Counted from the stretch's first letter, positions 16,427-25,713 are shown. The stretch is 32,412 nt of DNA from Enterococcus avium ATCC 14025 (GCF_000406965.1 NZ_KE136365.1:369040-401451), one strand, 5' to 3'. The notes: generated by a model not told the origin, from the letters alone. Numbers and translations are program-made.

Positions 16427-16473
16427 TGGGATCTCAAGAAAAAGCTGTTTTTTTTCTTAAATATCCGTTAAAA

Positions 16474-16483
16474 GTGATACAAT
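16474..16483 (+). promoter_or_regulatory. Candidate promoter of the pseudouridine synthase gene
   Basis: TGATACAAT (16475-16483) is an extended -10, with a weak TTCTTA 18 bases upstream. It would give a 5' leader of about 110 bases. Short inverted repeats ATCCG...CGGAT flank the -10. Confidence 0.4.
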
Positions 16484-16601
16484 TAAGCGGATAATCCCTT
16501 TCTAAAGTTAGCATATCGCAAAAAAGCGCTCGATTCTGTATTTTGCGCTTTATTCACTGAATGCTTGAAATTAAATACATTGAAATAAAAGGAGCAGTAA
16601 A

Positions 16602-17456
16602 ATGATTTTCACTATGACCTTGCCCAATCAAACATCTGTAATGACGGTCAAAGATTTATTGGAACAGGAGTGGCTGGTACCACGAAAGGTCCGCCATTTT
16701 ATTCGAACACGAAAGGGACTCTTGATCAATGGTGAACCCTGCCATTTTCAATCGATGGTCCAGCCTGGAGATGTTATTACACTTACAATCGAAGCAAGCG
16801 ATTATCCTGAACGAACGATTCTACTTGGTGACCCTAAAAGAATTTCGGTTCTTTTCGAAGATGAGCATTTGATCATTGTAAATAAACCTCATGGCATGAA
16901 GACTCATCCGAATCAACCAGAGGAACAGGATACTTTGTTGAATCATTTAGCTGCCTACTTGGCTCCTGATTATCAGCCTCATGTCGTGCATCGCTTAGAC
17001 AAAGAAACCAGCGGCGCGATTTTGTTTGCAAAGAACCCCTTCGTTTTGCCGATTTTAGGTCGTTTATTAGAACAGAAGAAAATCTATCGCCGATATCAAG
17101 CAATCGTCCATGGAACGATAAAAAAGGAGCTGACAATCAATCAAAAAATTGGGCGTGATCGACACGATCGTCGCAAACGACGAATTGATTCTAAAGGCGG
17201 AAAATCTGCAGTAACTCATGTGACCGTCGCAAAGCAGCATAAGAATCAGACAGCTGTTTTTTGTCAATTAGATACAGGTAGAACCCATCAAATTCGTGTC
17301 CACTTAGCCAGCATTGGTCATCCGCTGGTGGGTGATCCTTTGTATAGTAAACATTCTAGTGGCCGTTTGATGCTGCATGCTTATGAACTTCATTTGCTTC
17401 ACCCCTTTACCAATCAAGAAATAGCTGTTCAGGCATTGCCTGGATTATGGGAGTAA
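16602..17456 (+). CDS. RluA/RluD-family pseudouridine synthase
   Basis: A 284-residue RNA pseudouridine synthase. An S4-like RNA-binding segment (about 12-63, with RKVRHFIRTRKGLLINGE) leads into the catalytic domain. The catalytic aspartate is Asp133 in HRLDKETSG, and KPHGMKTHP and GRTHQIRVHL are the other family motifs. The uridine it modifies (23S rRNA or tRNA) cannot be told from sequence, because Gram-positive genomes carry several paralogues. ATG with AAAGGAG eight bases upstream. A single-gene unit divergent from the PBP gene and closed by its own terminator. Confidence 0.9.
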   Translation: MIFTMTLPNQTSVMTVKDLLEQEWLVPRKVRHFIRTRKGLLINGEPCHFQSMVQPGDVITLTIEASDYPERTILLGDPKRISVLFEDEHLIIVNKPHGMKTHPNQPEEQDTLLNHLAAYLAPDYQPHVVHRLDKETSGAILFAKNPFVLPILGRLLEQKKIYRRYQAIVHGTIKKELTINQKIGRDRHDRRKRRIDSKGGKSAVTHVTVAKQHKNQTAVFCQLDTGRTHQIRVHLASIGHPLVGDPLYSKHSSGRLMLHAYELHLLHPFTNQEIAVQALPGLWE

Positions 17457-17461
17457 AAATG

Positions 17462-17506
17462 AAACCAGCCAAAACAGAATATAGACTGTTTTGACTGGTT
17501 TTCTTT
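17462..17506 (+). terminator. Intrinsic terminator of the pseudouridine synthase gene
   Basis: A 16-base arm (17462-17477) pairs with 17486-17501, one mismatch, followed by TTCTTTT. It starts five bases past the stop. Confidence 0.88.
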
Positions 17507-17528
17507 TAAGCTTTGAAAATTATTTCCA

Positions 17529-17560
17529 TAAAAAAAAGAGGACCATCGTTTCGATCCTCT
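17529..17560 (-). terminator. Intrinsic terminator of the LysM protein gene
   Basis: On the minus strand, AGAGGA pairs with TCCTCT across a loop that can itself pair, followed by eight T (17537-17530). It lies 20 bases past the stop. Confidence 0.82.
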
Positions 17561-17579
17561 CGGTTACTATCTTTAGTTC

Positions 17580-18203
17580 TTAGTACCAGCCGTTGGCTTG
17601 CCAGAATGATTGTGCGCCTTCCCATGAACCGTAACGAGAAGTCACATATTGATCCGCAACACGCTCTTGGTTTTCTGCAGAATAGTCACCGTTTAAATAT
17701 GAAGCTGATAATTGGTAACGTCCGATATATTGACCGTTTGTAGCTGAATATGAACCGCCTGATTCACGTTGGGCAATCCATTCTTTCGCTGAAGAAGTTG
17801 TTGCTGCAGGAGCTGTTTCTTGCACAGGTGCTGCTTGTTGTTGAACTGGAGCCGCTTCTTGTACAGGTGCTGCCTGTGTTTGTTGTACTGGAGCTGCTTG
17901 TGTTTGTTGAGCTGAAGCTTCAGCTTGAACTGGAGCTGTTTCTTGTGCTTTTTCAGCTTTTGCTTCGCCATCAATTGTTAATTTTTGACCTGCAAAAATC
18001 ATGTTTACGTTAGAAATTTTGTTCGCTTTTGCAATTGAATCCACTAAACTATCGTTACCAGCAAACTTGTGAGAAATTTTTGATAAAGTATCTCCTGATT
18101 CTACAGTATAGGTTTCTGAAGCGTGCGCATCTGTAGCTCCCATCGCTAAACCTGCACCTGCTGCTAATACTGTACTAAAAAGAAACGTTTTCCCTAATTT
18201 CAT
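17580..18203 (-). CDS. Secreted LysM wall protein with Apf/IsaA-like C-terminal domain
   Basis: A 207-residue exported protein. The signal peptide (1-28) ends at AHA. One LysM domain (about 31-77, YTVESGDTLSKIS) should bind peptidoglycan. A linker of proline, alanine and glutamine (85-133) repeats AAPVQ-type units. The last 70 residues (AKEWIAQRESGGSYS to the end) match the C-terminal domain of aggregation-promoting factors and IsaA/SceD-like putative transglycosylases, with Glu147 as possible catalytic acid. Lytic activity is plausible but not shown by the sequence. ATG with GGAGGAAG upstream. It follows a long AT-rich leader that may bind WalR. Confidence 0.87.
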   Translation of the reverse strand: MKLGKTFLFSTVLAAGAGLAMGATDAHASETYTVESGDTLSKISHKFAGNDSLVDSIAKANKISNVNMIFAGQKLTIDGEAKAEKAQETAPVQAEASAQQTQAAPVQQTQAAPVQEAAPVQQQAAPVQETAPAATTSSAKEWIAQRESGGSYSATNGQYIGRYQLSASYLNGDYSAENQERVADQYVTSRYGSWEGAQSFWQANGWY

Positions 18204-18574
18204 TCTGTAACTTCCTCCGATTTTTCTTATGTCTTTTTTCTTCTGTCTTCTTGACTACGAGAGATACTTTACCATCCTTTTGTGTTTCATGGGTAATATT
18301 AATGTAACAGTTCATTACAATAACATAAAACTATGTAACAAAACGACTGTCAGTGTGTCATTTTGAAATATATCACTTTTATTATTATGAGTAAAAACCC
18401 TTGATACAAGGCTGTTTCGAGAAATGTAACTGTTTTATTCTTGTATTACAAAAATTATCTTTAGAAACATTGACATCTTTTTGTAAAGTAATCGGAAGGA
18501 AAAATTCTATTCTTTTTGAATTATTTTGCAAATATTTTTTACAGATTTTGAATTTAAAATTTAATTTATAACAA
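18204..18574 (-). promoter_or_regulatory. 371-base AT-rich upstream region of the LysM gene
   Basis: No gene is supported here. On the minus strand it carries several TGTTAC/TGTTAT copies (18293-18335 area). One pair, TGTTAC-N5-TATTAC (18309-18293), differs by one base from the WalR consensus of two TGTWAH half-sites 11 bases apart. WalRK controls wall hydrolases in related bacteria, which fits the gene. I could not fix a promoter. Confidence 0.4.
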
Positions 18575-18613
18575 AAAAATACTTCTGTACTTTTCAAGTA
18601 CAGAAGTATTTTT
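18572..18613. terminator. Intrinsic terminator of the flippase gene
   Basis: A perfect 18-bp stem (18575-18592 with 18596-18613) with a 3-base loop. A-tract on the left and T-tract on the right let it work both ways, but only the minus-strand flippase gene ends here. Its right arm reaches the first base of the flippase stop codon. Confidence 0.9.
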
Positions 18614-20250
18614 CATTTGATTCTCAATCGTCTACGCCATTTTCTTGCTTGGGGTCCCACCAGTTTATCGACTAAGCGAATTTTCAAACTAAGATAGAAA
18701 TAAACCAATCCACCTACTCCAGCTGTTAGCAAACAGATGGCTAAAGCAGATAATCGTGACGCTGGATCAAACACGAGATAACTCATCTGCCGCACAATAA
18801 CAGCGACTATCAGCATCACTAACGTTAAAATCAAAATCAGAACACAACGACGAAAGGCCAGCTGATAGTTCGCATGGACAACTCTGCGTAGTTTCCAGAG
18901 ACATAAGCCACAGGTTAGGCCTAAACCGATAAACGTAGCAGCAAGAGGTCCATAAACCTCTAATAGTTCAATCAGCGGTACTTGAATAATCGCTTTAAGT
19001 AATAAGCCTGCCAGCCAATATTTCACCGCGACTCGACTATGGGAAATTCCTTGCAACGTCGTCGACAGCATCATAAATAATGCTGAGACTAGCCCCGCCC
19101 AACAGGCTGCAACAAGCACACGACTGCCTAAAACATCGGCCGAATAAAAGACCGTATTCAAAGGATAAGCCAGTAAAATCATTCCAAAAACAGCTGGCAA
19201 CATGATGAAAGCAAACAGCTGGATATTCGTATTTACTAGTTTAGCCAGTTCAGGTCGGCGTCTTTGAGTAAAAAGTTCTGTCAGCATTGGCAGACTAGTT
19301 AATGCAAGCGATGTTCCTAAAGCAACTACGACCATCGTCAACTTATCTGGATTGGCACTAAATAAAGCGTATAGATCCACCAACTGATCATGACTGTAAT
19401 TCGTATTAGCATTCATCGTGTGAATGAAGGTCATCTGATCAATCAATTTATAAAAGGTGATTCCGCCACCAAGTAAAATAAATGGAATCGCCTGTCTAAC
19501 CGTTTCAAACAATAATTTTTTCGTATCAATCGTTACTTTGTCTAGACTGCGTCCTATCTGCAAGTCACTCTTTTTTCGATCCTTAAACCAATAAAAAAGC
19601 AAGACGCCATAAGAGCCGATCATTCCGACAGATGCAGCGAAGGTCGATTGGATCACCGCATTTAAATAATCCCCTTTCATGACCTTCATAATAATAAAGA
19701 CACTTAATAGCATATACAAAACACGCAGCGCCTGTTCAACCAATTGTGAGACGGCAGAAGGACGCATATCCTGTTGACCTTGAAAATAGCCCCGTAAGAC
19801 ACTCATACAGGGAAAGGCAATAACAGCGATGCTCAATGCTTGTATTACTGGAATCAAAGCACGACCCCCACCTGACAAACCAGCCAGCAATGGTGCTGCG
19901 AAAAACATCAAGCCACCAAAGAAAATTCCTAAAATTGCCGTAGCCTGCAAGGCCTTGATAAATAAACGCCGACTCGTTCGATACTCTCCCATCGAATTGT
20001 ACCTAGCAATCTGCTTGGCTATCGCGCCTGGCAATCCGGCTGTAGAGATCATCATGAACAATGCATAAAACGTATAACCCATATTAAATAATCCATTGGC
20101 CGCACGGGCATTTTCACCCATCCAGGCATACCATGGAATAATGTAGATCGCTCCTAACAGCCGTGAAAAAATATTTCCCACAGATAGCCAAGCTGATCCT
20201 TGGATCATTTTTTCCTGATAAGTCAGATCACTCGGTCGTGTCTCTTTCAT
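18613..20250 (-). CDS. MOP-superfamily polysaccharide/lipid II flippase (MurJ/SpoVB-like)
   Basis: A 545-residue membrane protein with about 14 helices, of the MVF/MATE-like exporter superfamily. It opens SAWLSVGNIFSRLLGAIYIIPW, as in YtgP/MurJ and SpoVB relatives, which flip lipid-linked wall precursors across the membrane. I place the start at ATG 20250, not the in-frame TTG 15 bases upstream. The stretch between them contains AAGGAGGAG, which works as the ribosome-binding site five bases before the ATG. It diverges from murE, which fits a role in peptidoglycan precursor supply, but other polymers are possible. Confidence 0.83.
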   Translation of the reverse strand: MKETRPSDLTYQEKMIQGSAWLSVGNIFSRLLGAIYIIPWYAWMGENARAANGLFNMGYTFYALFMMISTAGLPGAIAKQIARYNSMGEYRTSRRLFIKALQATAILGIFFGGLMFFAAPLLAGLSGGGRALIPVIQALSIAVIAFPCMSVLRGYFQGQQDMRPSAVSQLVEQALRVLYMLLSVFIIMKVMKGDYLNAVIQSTFAASVGMIGSYGVLLFYWFKDRKKSDLQIGRSLDKVTIDTKKLLFETVRQAIPFILLGGGITFYKLIDQMTFIHTMNANTNYSHDQLVDLYALFSANPDKLTMVVVALGTSLALTSLPMLTELFTQRRRPELAKLVNTNIQLFAFIMLPAVFGMILLAYPLNTVFYSADVLGSRVLVAACWAGLVSALFMMLSTTLQGISHSRVAVKYWLAGLLLKAIIQVPLIELLEVYGPLAATFIGLGLTCGLCLWKLRRVVHANYQLAFRRCVLILILTLVMLIVAVIVRQMSYLVFDPASRLSALAICLLTAGVGGLVYFYLSLKIRLVDKLVGPQARKWRRRLRIK

Positions 20251-20320
20251 GGTCTCCTCCTTCAAAAAATCGCTACCCTTATAGTAAAGCTAAATTGCAC
20301 TCCTGACAATCACTCTTTAC

Positions 20321-20348
20321 TTTTTCTCTTATTAAGCTATGCTATAAT
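20321..20348 (+). promoter_or_regulatory. Promoter of murE
   Basis: TGCTATAAT (20340-20348) is a perfect extended -10, with TTTTTC (20321-20326) at 16 bases as a poor -35. It lies 30 bases before murE, whose ribosome-binding site is TTGGAGG. Confidence 0.65.
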
Positions 20349-20377
20349 AGCCTAGACTATATATTGGAGGTCTCAAC

Positions 20378-21874
20378 ATGCTGACACTTACCCAAATTCA
20401 ACAAATCCTTGAACAAGAAAATCTTTTAAGAGAGTTTATTACGCCCACACGTTGGACGCTGACTGCTCCTTTTGACAAAAGCTTTCAAAAAATTTCTTAT
20501 GACTCACGTGAAGTCGATGCGGATACCCTTTTTTTCTGTAAAGGAAATAACTTTCAACAAAGTTTTTTAGAACAGGCTTTATCAGAAGGGTTAACTTGCT
20601 ACATCGCCGAGCAGCCCTACGAAGTTCCTGCAGAGCTGGCAATCATTGTAACCGATATTCGTAAAGCATTGGCCGTTTTGAGTATGGCCTTCTATGATTA
20701 CCCGCAAGAAAAATTACATCTGGTAGGAATCACCGGAACAAAGGGTAAAACAACCGTCGCCTACTTCACCAAAAAAATCCTAGACATTACGACAAATAAA
20801 AAGACTGCTCTTCTATCTACTTTAAATACCACACTAGATGGTGTAACCTTTTTCAAATCAAAACTTACAACACCTGAATCGTTAGATTTATATCGGATGA
20901 TGGCTGAAGCTGTGGCCAATGGTATGACGCATCTTGTCATGGAGGTATCTTCCCAAGCGTATAAAGTAGCACGTGTTTATGGTTTAACCTTTGATGTCGG
21001 GATTTTTCTAAATATTTCTCCCGATCATATTGGACCGATCGAGCATCCGACATTTGAAGATTACTTCTATTGTAAGCGACAATTAGTTGCCAACTCTCGT
21101 CAAGTCATCTTACAGCATGAACTTGATCACTTTGATCTTTTATTGGAATTGGCTGAAAAACAAAATATTTCCGTCATAACATACGGGAATAAGCAAGCAG
21201 ATTATCACGTACAACCATCCGAACATCCGCTGTCCTTTGAATTAACAGGGCGGGAGGACACCTTTGGATTAAATGGTAACTACTCTATTTTGTTAGCAGG
21301 CGATTTTAATAAGGAAAATGCTGCTGCAGCTCTATTAGCCAGTGCTCTCGTCGGTGCGGATCAAGCTGCGGGACATCAAGGATTGGCTGAAGCACTGGTT
21401 CCAGGCCGCATGAATCTTTTAATAAAACCAAACGGTGCTCACATTTATGTGGACTACGCTCATAATTATTTAAGTATGAAATCATTGCTCGCTTTTGCTA
21501 AAGAACAGCATCCAGATGGTGAACTCCTTGTCATTACCGGTTCAACTGGAAACAAAGCAGAATCGCGCCGCGAAGGCTTGGGCCAAGCAATTGGTGAATA
21601 TGCCGATGTGGCGATTTTGACCAGTGACGATCCCAACTTTGAAGATCCTAAAAAGATTGCAGACGAAATCAAACAAAGCATTAAAAATGATCATGTACGC
21701 GTACAATTTGAAAGTGATCGTAAAAAAGCCATCAAAGAGGCGATTCAGCAGGCTGGGCCAAAGGACGCCATCATTTTAGCAGGAAAAGGGACCGACAAAT
21801 ATATGACGGTTAACGGCGAAGACCTGCCCTATGAAGGTGATTATCATTTAGCAGAGGAATTTATTAAGGACTAA
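20378..21874 (+). CDS. murE: UDP-MurNAc-tripeptide synthetase MurE, probably L-lysine-adding
   Basis: A 498-residue Mur ligase that adds the third amino acid to UDP-MurNAc-L-Ala-D-Glu in the cytoplasm using ATP. The P-loop is ITGTKGKTT (118-126). The carbamylated lysine is expected at Lys234 (YFYCKRQLV). The C-terminal domain has DDPN at 418-421 where meso-diaminopimelate enzymes have DNPR. By family knowledge that supports lysine, as in enterococci and streptococci. It stands apart from a dcw cluster and diverges from a MurJ-like flippase gene. ATG with GGAGG seven bases upstream. Confidence 0.92.
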   Translation: MLTLTQIQQILEQENLLREFITPTRWTLTAPFDKSFQKISYDSREVDADTLFFCKGNNFQQSFLEQALSEGLTCYIAEQPYEVPAELAIIVTDIRKALAVLSMAFYDYPQEKLHLVGITGTKGKTTVAYFTKKILDITTNKKTALLSTLNTTLDGVTFFKSKLTTPESLDLYRMMAEAVANGMTHLVMEVSSQAYKVARVYGLTFDVGIFLNISPDHIGPIEHPTFEDYFYCKRQLVANSRQVILQHELDHFDLLLELAEKQNISVITYGNKQADYHVQPSEHPLSFELTGREDTFGLNGNYSILLAGDFNKENAAAALLASALVGADQAAGHQGLAEALVPGRMNLLIKPNGAHIYVDYAHNYLSMKSLLAFAKEQHPDGELLVITGSTGNKAESRREGLGQAIGEYADVAILTSDDPNFEDPKKIADEIKQSIKNDHVRVQFESDRKKAIKEAIQQAGPKDAIILAGKGTDKYMTVNGEDLPYEGDYHLAEEFIKD

Positions 21875-21899
21875 CGGCATTGTCCGTTAGTCTATTTTT
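21870..21899 (+). terminator. Intrinsic terminator of murE
   Basis: ACTAACGG (21870-21877) pairs with CCGTTAGT (21884-21891), followed by CTATTTTTA. The murE stop is inside the left arm and the stop of the opposing FabK-like gene is inside the right arm. On the minus strand there is no good T run, so it mainly serves murE. Confidence 0.8.
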
Positions 21900-22789
21900 A
21901 TGTTCTGACAGATCACTGCTGCCTCCGCATATACCTCTTCAATCAAAGCTTTAGCTGGCTTCACTTCTGAAAACAGCCCCGCAATTTGTCCAGCCATCAC
22001 AGCGCCGTTTTCTGTATCGCCGATATCTGTGGCGCGTTTCAATACTTCTATTGAAAAAGCTTCATTTGTTTTTTCCTTATCAGTCAAATTATTTTTTAAC
22101 CCACGGATCGCTCCACCCTTAGTTTTATGAAGCACTACGGTTGCCGTATCATCTGCTTGTAGAATCGCTTGCTGATAATTTTCATGAACTGGACACTCCG
22201 CAACTGTCAAAAAGGCCGTCCCCATTTGGACACCCTGTGCTCCTAATGCAAAGGCGGCTGCCATTCCACGACCATCTCCGATCCCGCCAGCGGCAATCAC
22301 AGGGATAGCTACCGCTTGAACGACTTGTGGAATCAATGCCATGGAAGTCGTTTCACCAATATGTCCGCCTGCCTCCATCCCTTCTGCGATGATACCGTCT
22401 ACACCCAACTGCTCCATTTTTTGTGCCAGTTTCACTGAGGGGATCACAGGAAACACTTTGATATTGGCCTGCTTCAGACGTTCCAAATAAGGCTTAGGTG
22501 TTCCTGCTCCAGTGGTCACGATCTTAACCCCTTCTTCAATCAACACCTCAACTTGCTCTGGAATATTGTCCATCTGCAACATCAAATTTACGGCGAACGG
22601 TTTCTTTGTTCGTTCTTGAGTCCTACGAATTTGTTCTCGCAATTCTTCGCTGCTTAACCCGCCAGCAGCGATAATCCCAAGTCCTCCAGCTTCTGAGACC
22701 GCACTAGCTAATGGGTAGCGAGCAATATAGGCCATTGCTCCCTGAAAAATCGGATACTGAATATCTAATAGTTTAGCGATTGAGTTCAT
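21887..22789 (-). CDS. FabK-like flavoprotein (enoyl-ACP reductase II / nitronate monooxygenase family)
   Basis: A 300-residue FMN-dependent TIM-barrel protein. The signature AEGMEAGGHIGE (about 135-146) and VIAAGGIGDGRGMAAA agree with FabK, the enoyl-ACP reductase of fatty acid elongation in streptococci and enterococci. The same fold includes nitronate monooxygenases, and it is shorter than typical FabK (about 320). It is not in a fab operon here, so a paralogue with another substrate is a real alternative. ATG with GAGGTG upstream; a possible extended -10 (TGCTAGGAT) lies at 22824-22816. It converges on murE with 12 bases between stops. Confidence 0.75.
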   Translation of the reverse strand: MNSIAKLLDIQYPIFQGAMAYIARYPLASAVSEAGGLGIIAAGGLSSEELREQIRRTQERTKKPFAVNLMLQMDNIPEQVEVLIEEGVKIVTTGAGTPKPYLERLKQANIKVFPVIPSVKLAQKMEQLGVDGIIAEGMEAGGHIGETTSMALIPQVVQAVAIPVIAAGGIGDGRGMAAAFALGAQGVQMGTAFLTVAECPVHENYQQAILQADDTATVVLHKTKGGAIRGLKNNLTDKEKTNEAFSIEVLKRATDIGDTENGAVMAGQIAGLFSEVKPAKALIEEVYAEAAVICQNIKID

Positions 22790-22860
22790 AAATGCACCTC
22801 ATTCCTTTTTTTCTTATCCTAGCATACTTCAAGTATTCGCTCGTTATTTTGTCCGCACCT

Positions 22861-22890
22861 AAAAATGCTCCGCATTAACATGCGGAGCAT
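22861..22890 (-). terminator. Intrinsic terminator of leuS
   Basis: A perfect 11-bp stem, ATGCTCCGCAT (22865-22875) with 22880-22890 and loop TAAC, followed on the minus strand by TTTT. It begins six bases past the leuS stop. Confidence 0.88.
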
Positions 22891-22895
22891 CAAAA

Positions 22896-25409
22896 TTAAT
22901 TTGCTACAATATTGACTAATTTGTTGGGAACGACAATCACTTTACGAACCGTTTTTCCTTCGATGTTGCGTTGGATATGTTCATCCTCCATTGCCAATTT
23001 CTCTAGTTCATCTTTCGCTAAATCAACAGCTACCATCACTTTAGAACGAACCTTGCCGTTAACCTGTAGAATGACTTCGATCTCATTTTCAACCAAGGCT
23101 TCTTCATCATAGGTTGGCCAAGCTACGTGAGAAATACCGCCTTCATGTCCTAAGATCGCCCACAGCTCTTCAGCAATATGCGGTGCAATCGGAGCTAGTA
23201 ATTGTACAAAGCCTTCGACATATTCATACGTTAATGCTTTTGCTTTATAGGCATCATTTACGAAGACCATCAATTGAGAAATTGCGGTGTTTAAATGCAA
23301 GTTCTCCATGTCTTCTGTCACTTTTTTAACAGTTTGATTGTAAACCTTTGTCAATGAGCCATCGTTGAAGGTGGTGATATGATCACGCATCTTGCCTTCT
23401 TCATCCACAATCAAACGCCACACGCGATCCAAGAATTTACGTGAACCTTCAAGACCGTTTTCACTCCAAGGAATCTGAGCATCCAATGGTCCCATGAACA
23501 TTTCATACATACGTAATGTATCAGCACCATATTTATCTACGACATCATCTGGATTTACAACGTTTTTCAATGATTTACTCATTTTCGCAGGTGCTTCTTC
23601 TAACTCTTCGCCTGTTTCAATACTGAACCATTTTCCATCACGTTTTTCAACCATGTTCGTTGGTACTAGAGCACCGCGGCTGTCACGGAAGCTTTGACCT
23701 AAGATCATGCCTTGATTGTATAATTTTTGGAATGGTTCATTCGTTGGCACAACGCCGATATCGTATAAGAATTTATGCCAAAAACGAACATACAATAAAT
23801 GCAATACGGCATGCTCAGCGCCACCAATATAAAGATCAACAGGCATCCAACGTTTTAGTTTGTCATAGTCTGCCAAAGCTTCTTTATTATGCGGATCAAT
23901 AAAGCGCAAGTAATACCAAGAGCTTCCTGCCCACTGTGGCATCGTATTGGTTTCACGACGGCCTTTTTTACCAGTGATTGGATCAACGACATTAACCCAC
24001 TCTTCAATATTTGCTAGTGGTGATTCGCCTGTTCCACTTGGTTTAATATCTGTTGTTTTCGGCAATTCCAACGGCAATTCGTAATCAGGAACTAAACCAG
24101 TTGTACCGTCTTCCCAATGGATAACAGGAATAGGTTCACCCCAATAGCGTTGACGTGAGAACAACCAGTCACGCAAGCGGTAGCTAATTTCTTTTTTTCC
24201 ACATTCATGTTCTTCAAGCCAAGCTAGCATTTTATCGATGGCGTCTTGTTTATTTAGTCCATCCAAGAATTCTGAATTGATATGCGGACCATCGCCAGTG
24301 AAGGCTTCTTTATCTACATCTCCGCCTTCAAGTACAGGAATGATCGGCAAACCAAATGTTTTCGCAAATTCATAATCTCGTTCATCATGAGCCGGAACTG
24401 CCATAATCGCACCCGTTCCGTAAGAAGCTAAAACATAGTCCCCAATCCAGATTGGCATTTTTTCACCGTTTACTGGATTAATAGCGTAGGCACCAGTGAA
24501 GACGCCCGTTTTTTCTTTTGCTAAGTCTGTTCGTTTTAGATCTGACTTTTTAGAAGCTTCTTCAATATAAGCATCCACTGCTGTTTTTTGTTCAGATGTC
24601 GTAATTTTTTGCACCAAATCTAATTCTGGAGCCAGCACTGCATAGGTTGCTCCAAACAACGTATCCGGACGCGTAGTGAAGACAGTAAATGTTTCCTCAC
24701 TATTTTCAATTTTAAAACGTACATTTGCACCAATTGAACGACCGATCCAGTTACGCTGCATCTCTTTGATACTTTCTGGCCAATCAAGATCTTCCAAATC
24801 ATCCAGCAAGCGATCCGCATAGGCGGTGATTTTCAGCATCCATTGACGCATTGGTTTACGGATGACATCATAGCCGCCACGTTCACTTTTCCCATCAATA
24901 ACTTCTTCATTGGAAATAACTGTACCTAATTCAGGTACCCAGTTGACAGGAACTTCCGCTTCATAAGCCAAACCTTTTTCATACATCTGTTCAAAAATCC
25001 ATTGTGTCCATTTATAGTAATCAGGATCTGTAGTATTTAATTCCCGATTCCAGTCATAACTGAATCCCAATGCATTGATTTGGCGTTTAAAGGTTTCAAT
25101 ATTTTTCTTGGTAAATTCCGCAGGATCATTACCAGTATCTAACGCGTATTGTTCAGCCGGCAGACCAAAGGCATCCCAGCCCATCGGATGCAGTACATTA
25201 TAACCTTGCGCCCGTTTCATCCGTGAAATGACATCCGTCGCTGTATAGCCTTCTGGGTGTCCTACATGTAGTCCTTGTCCAGATGGGTAAGGAAACATAT
25301 CCAACGCGTAAAATTTTGGTTTTTCAGGATCATCTGTGGTATTAAAGACATTATGCTTTGCCCAATATTTTTGCCATTTTTTTTCAATCGCTTTGTGATC
25401 GTAACTCAT
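22896..25409 (-). CDS. leuS: Leucyl-tRNA synthetase
   Basis: An 837-residue class I aminoacyl-tRNA synthetase that charges tRNA-Leu. HVGH at 48-51 ([14 protein letters not shown]) is the HIGH motif, and KMSKSLKNV is the KMSKS loop. The editing domain is present, with TTRPDTLFG and the VPAHDERD segment that holds the conserved aspartate for clearing mischarged tRNA. Length is normal for bacteria. ATG with AGGAGG eight bases upstream. Expression is controlled by the leucine-responsive T-box in its roughly 275-base leader. Transcribed alone. Confidence 0.98.
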   Translation of the reverse strand: MSYDHKAIEKKWQKYWAKHNVFNTTDDPEKPKFYALDMFPYPSGQGLHVGHPEGYTATDVISRMKRAQGYNVLHPMGWDAFGLPAEQYALDTGNDPAEFTKKNIETFKRQINALGFSYDWNRELNTTDPDYYKWTQWIFEQMYEKGLAYEAEVPVNWVPELGTVISNEEVIDGKSERGGYDVIRKPMRQWMLKITAYADRLLDDLEDLDWPESIKEMQRNWIGRSIGANVRFKIENSEETFTVFTTRPDTLFGATYAVLAPELDLVQKITTSEQKTAVDAYIEEASKKSDLKRTDLAKEKTGVFTGAYAINPVNGEKMPIWIGDYVLASYGTGAIMAVPAHDERDYEFAKTFGLPIIPVLEGGDVDKEAFTGDGPHINSEFLDGLNKQDAIDKMLAWLEEHECGKKEISYRLRDWLFSRQRYWGEPIPVIHWEDGTTGLVPDYELPLELPKTTDIKPSGTGESPLANIEEWVNVVDPITGKKGRRETNTMPQWAGSSWYYLRFIDPHNKEALADYDKLKRWMPVDLYIGGAEHAVLHLLYVRFWHKFLYDIGVVPTNEPFQKLYNQGMILGQSFRDSRGALVPTNMVEKRDGKWFSIETGEELEEAPAKMSKSLKNVVNPDDVVDKYGADTLRMYEMFMGPLDAQIPWSENGLEGSRKFLDRVWRLIVDEEGKMRDHITTFNDGSLTKVYNQTVKKVTEDMENLHLNTAISQLMVFVNDAYKAKALTYEYVEGFVQLLAPIAPHIAEELWAILGHEGGISHVAWPTYDEEALVENEIEVILQVNGKVRSKVMVAVDLAKDELEKLAMEDEHIQRNIEGKTVRKVIVVPNKLVNIVAN

Positions 25410-25414
25410 GTTGT

Positions 25415-25684
25415 TCCTCCTAAATTGATTTCATCATTTTTAACTACAAAAAAATCCCATGAAAGTTCTCAAAACTCTCATAGGACGTTATCAACGTGGT
25501 ACCACCTATTTTTATCTGTCAAACGACAGACCTCAAAAGAAATAACGGGCTTTAACCGGATCATTCGATCATGCTCCAAGGTAAGTTCGAATGTCTCGCA
25601 TACACACTCTCAGCACCGTGCGCTCTCTGAAATGCGTTCGTTTCTACTACTCCTCTTCCAAGCAACAATATTCAAAGTAGTTTC
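25415..25684 (-). ncRNA. T-box leader (leucine) of leuS
   Basis: The mRNA leader senses uncharged tRNA-Leu. The T-box sequence AGGTGGTACCACG is at 25507-25495. The competing terminator stem (25456-25484) follows. Stem I shows the GA-rich AGAGGAGTAG near its base, AGAGAG and CTGAGAG around the apex, and GAA-CTT-ACC in the specifier-loop position. The specifier is therefore probably CUU (25585-25583), a leucine codon, matching the gene it controls. When uncharged tRNA binds, the antiterminator forms and leuS is read. Confidence 0.9.
25448..25484 (-). terminator. Regulated terminator of the leuS T-box
   Basis: A 12-bp stem (25484-25473 with 25467-25456, read on the minus strand, including G-U pairs) followed by seven T. 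It lies between the T-box core and the leuS ribosome-binding site, the usual place for the attenuator. Confidence 0.88.
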
Positions 25685-25713
25685 ATCTTAGCAGATTCCA
25701 AAACAATATTCAA
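25685..25713 (-). promoter_or_regulatory. Promoter of the leuS leader
   Basis: On the minus strand, TTGAAT (25713-25708) and TAAGAT (25690-25685) are separated by 17 bases, directly before the T-box leader. Confidence 0.65.

Noticed and set aside
17850-17940. Repeated short units that might suggest a CRISPR or tandem array
   Set aside because: The repeats are codons of the AAPVQ-rich linker inside a coding frame, with no spacers.
17690-18013. Two frames (93 and 87 codons) overlapping the LysM gene
   Set aside because: They are shadows of the repetitive Pro-Ala-Gln linker. Their lysine/glutamine- or leucine/valine-rich composition follows from the repeat in other frames.
18385-18597. A 70-codon minus-strand frame in the region upstream of the LysM gene
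   Set aside because: It runs through the flippase terminator hairpin, has no ribosome-binding site and has AT-rich low-complexity content.
20251-20265. Upstream TTG start for the flippase gene
   Set aside because: The extra codons are the ribosome-binding site AAGGAGGAG of the ATG at 20250.
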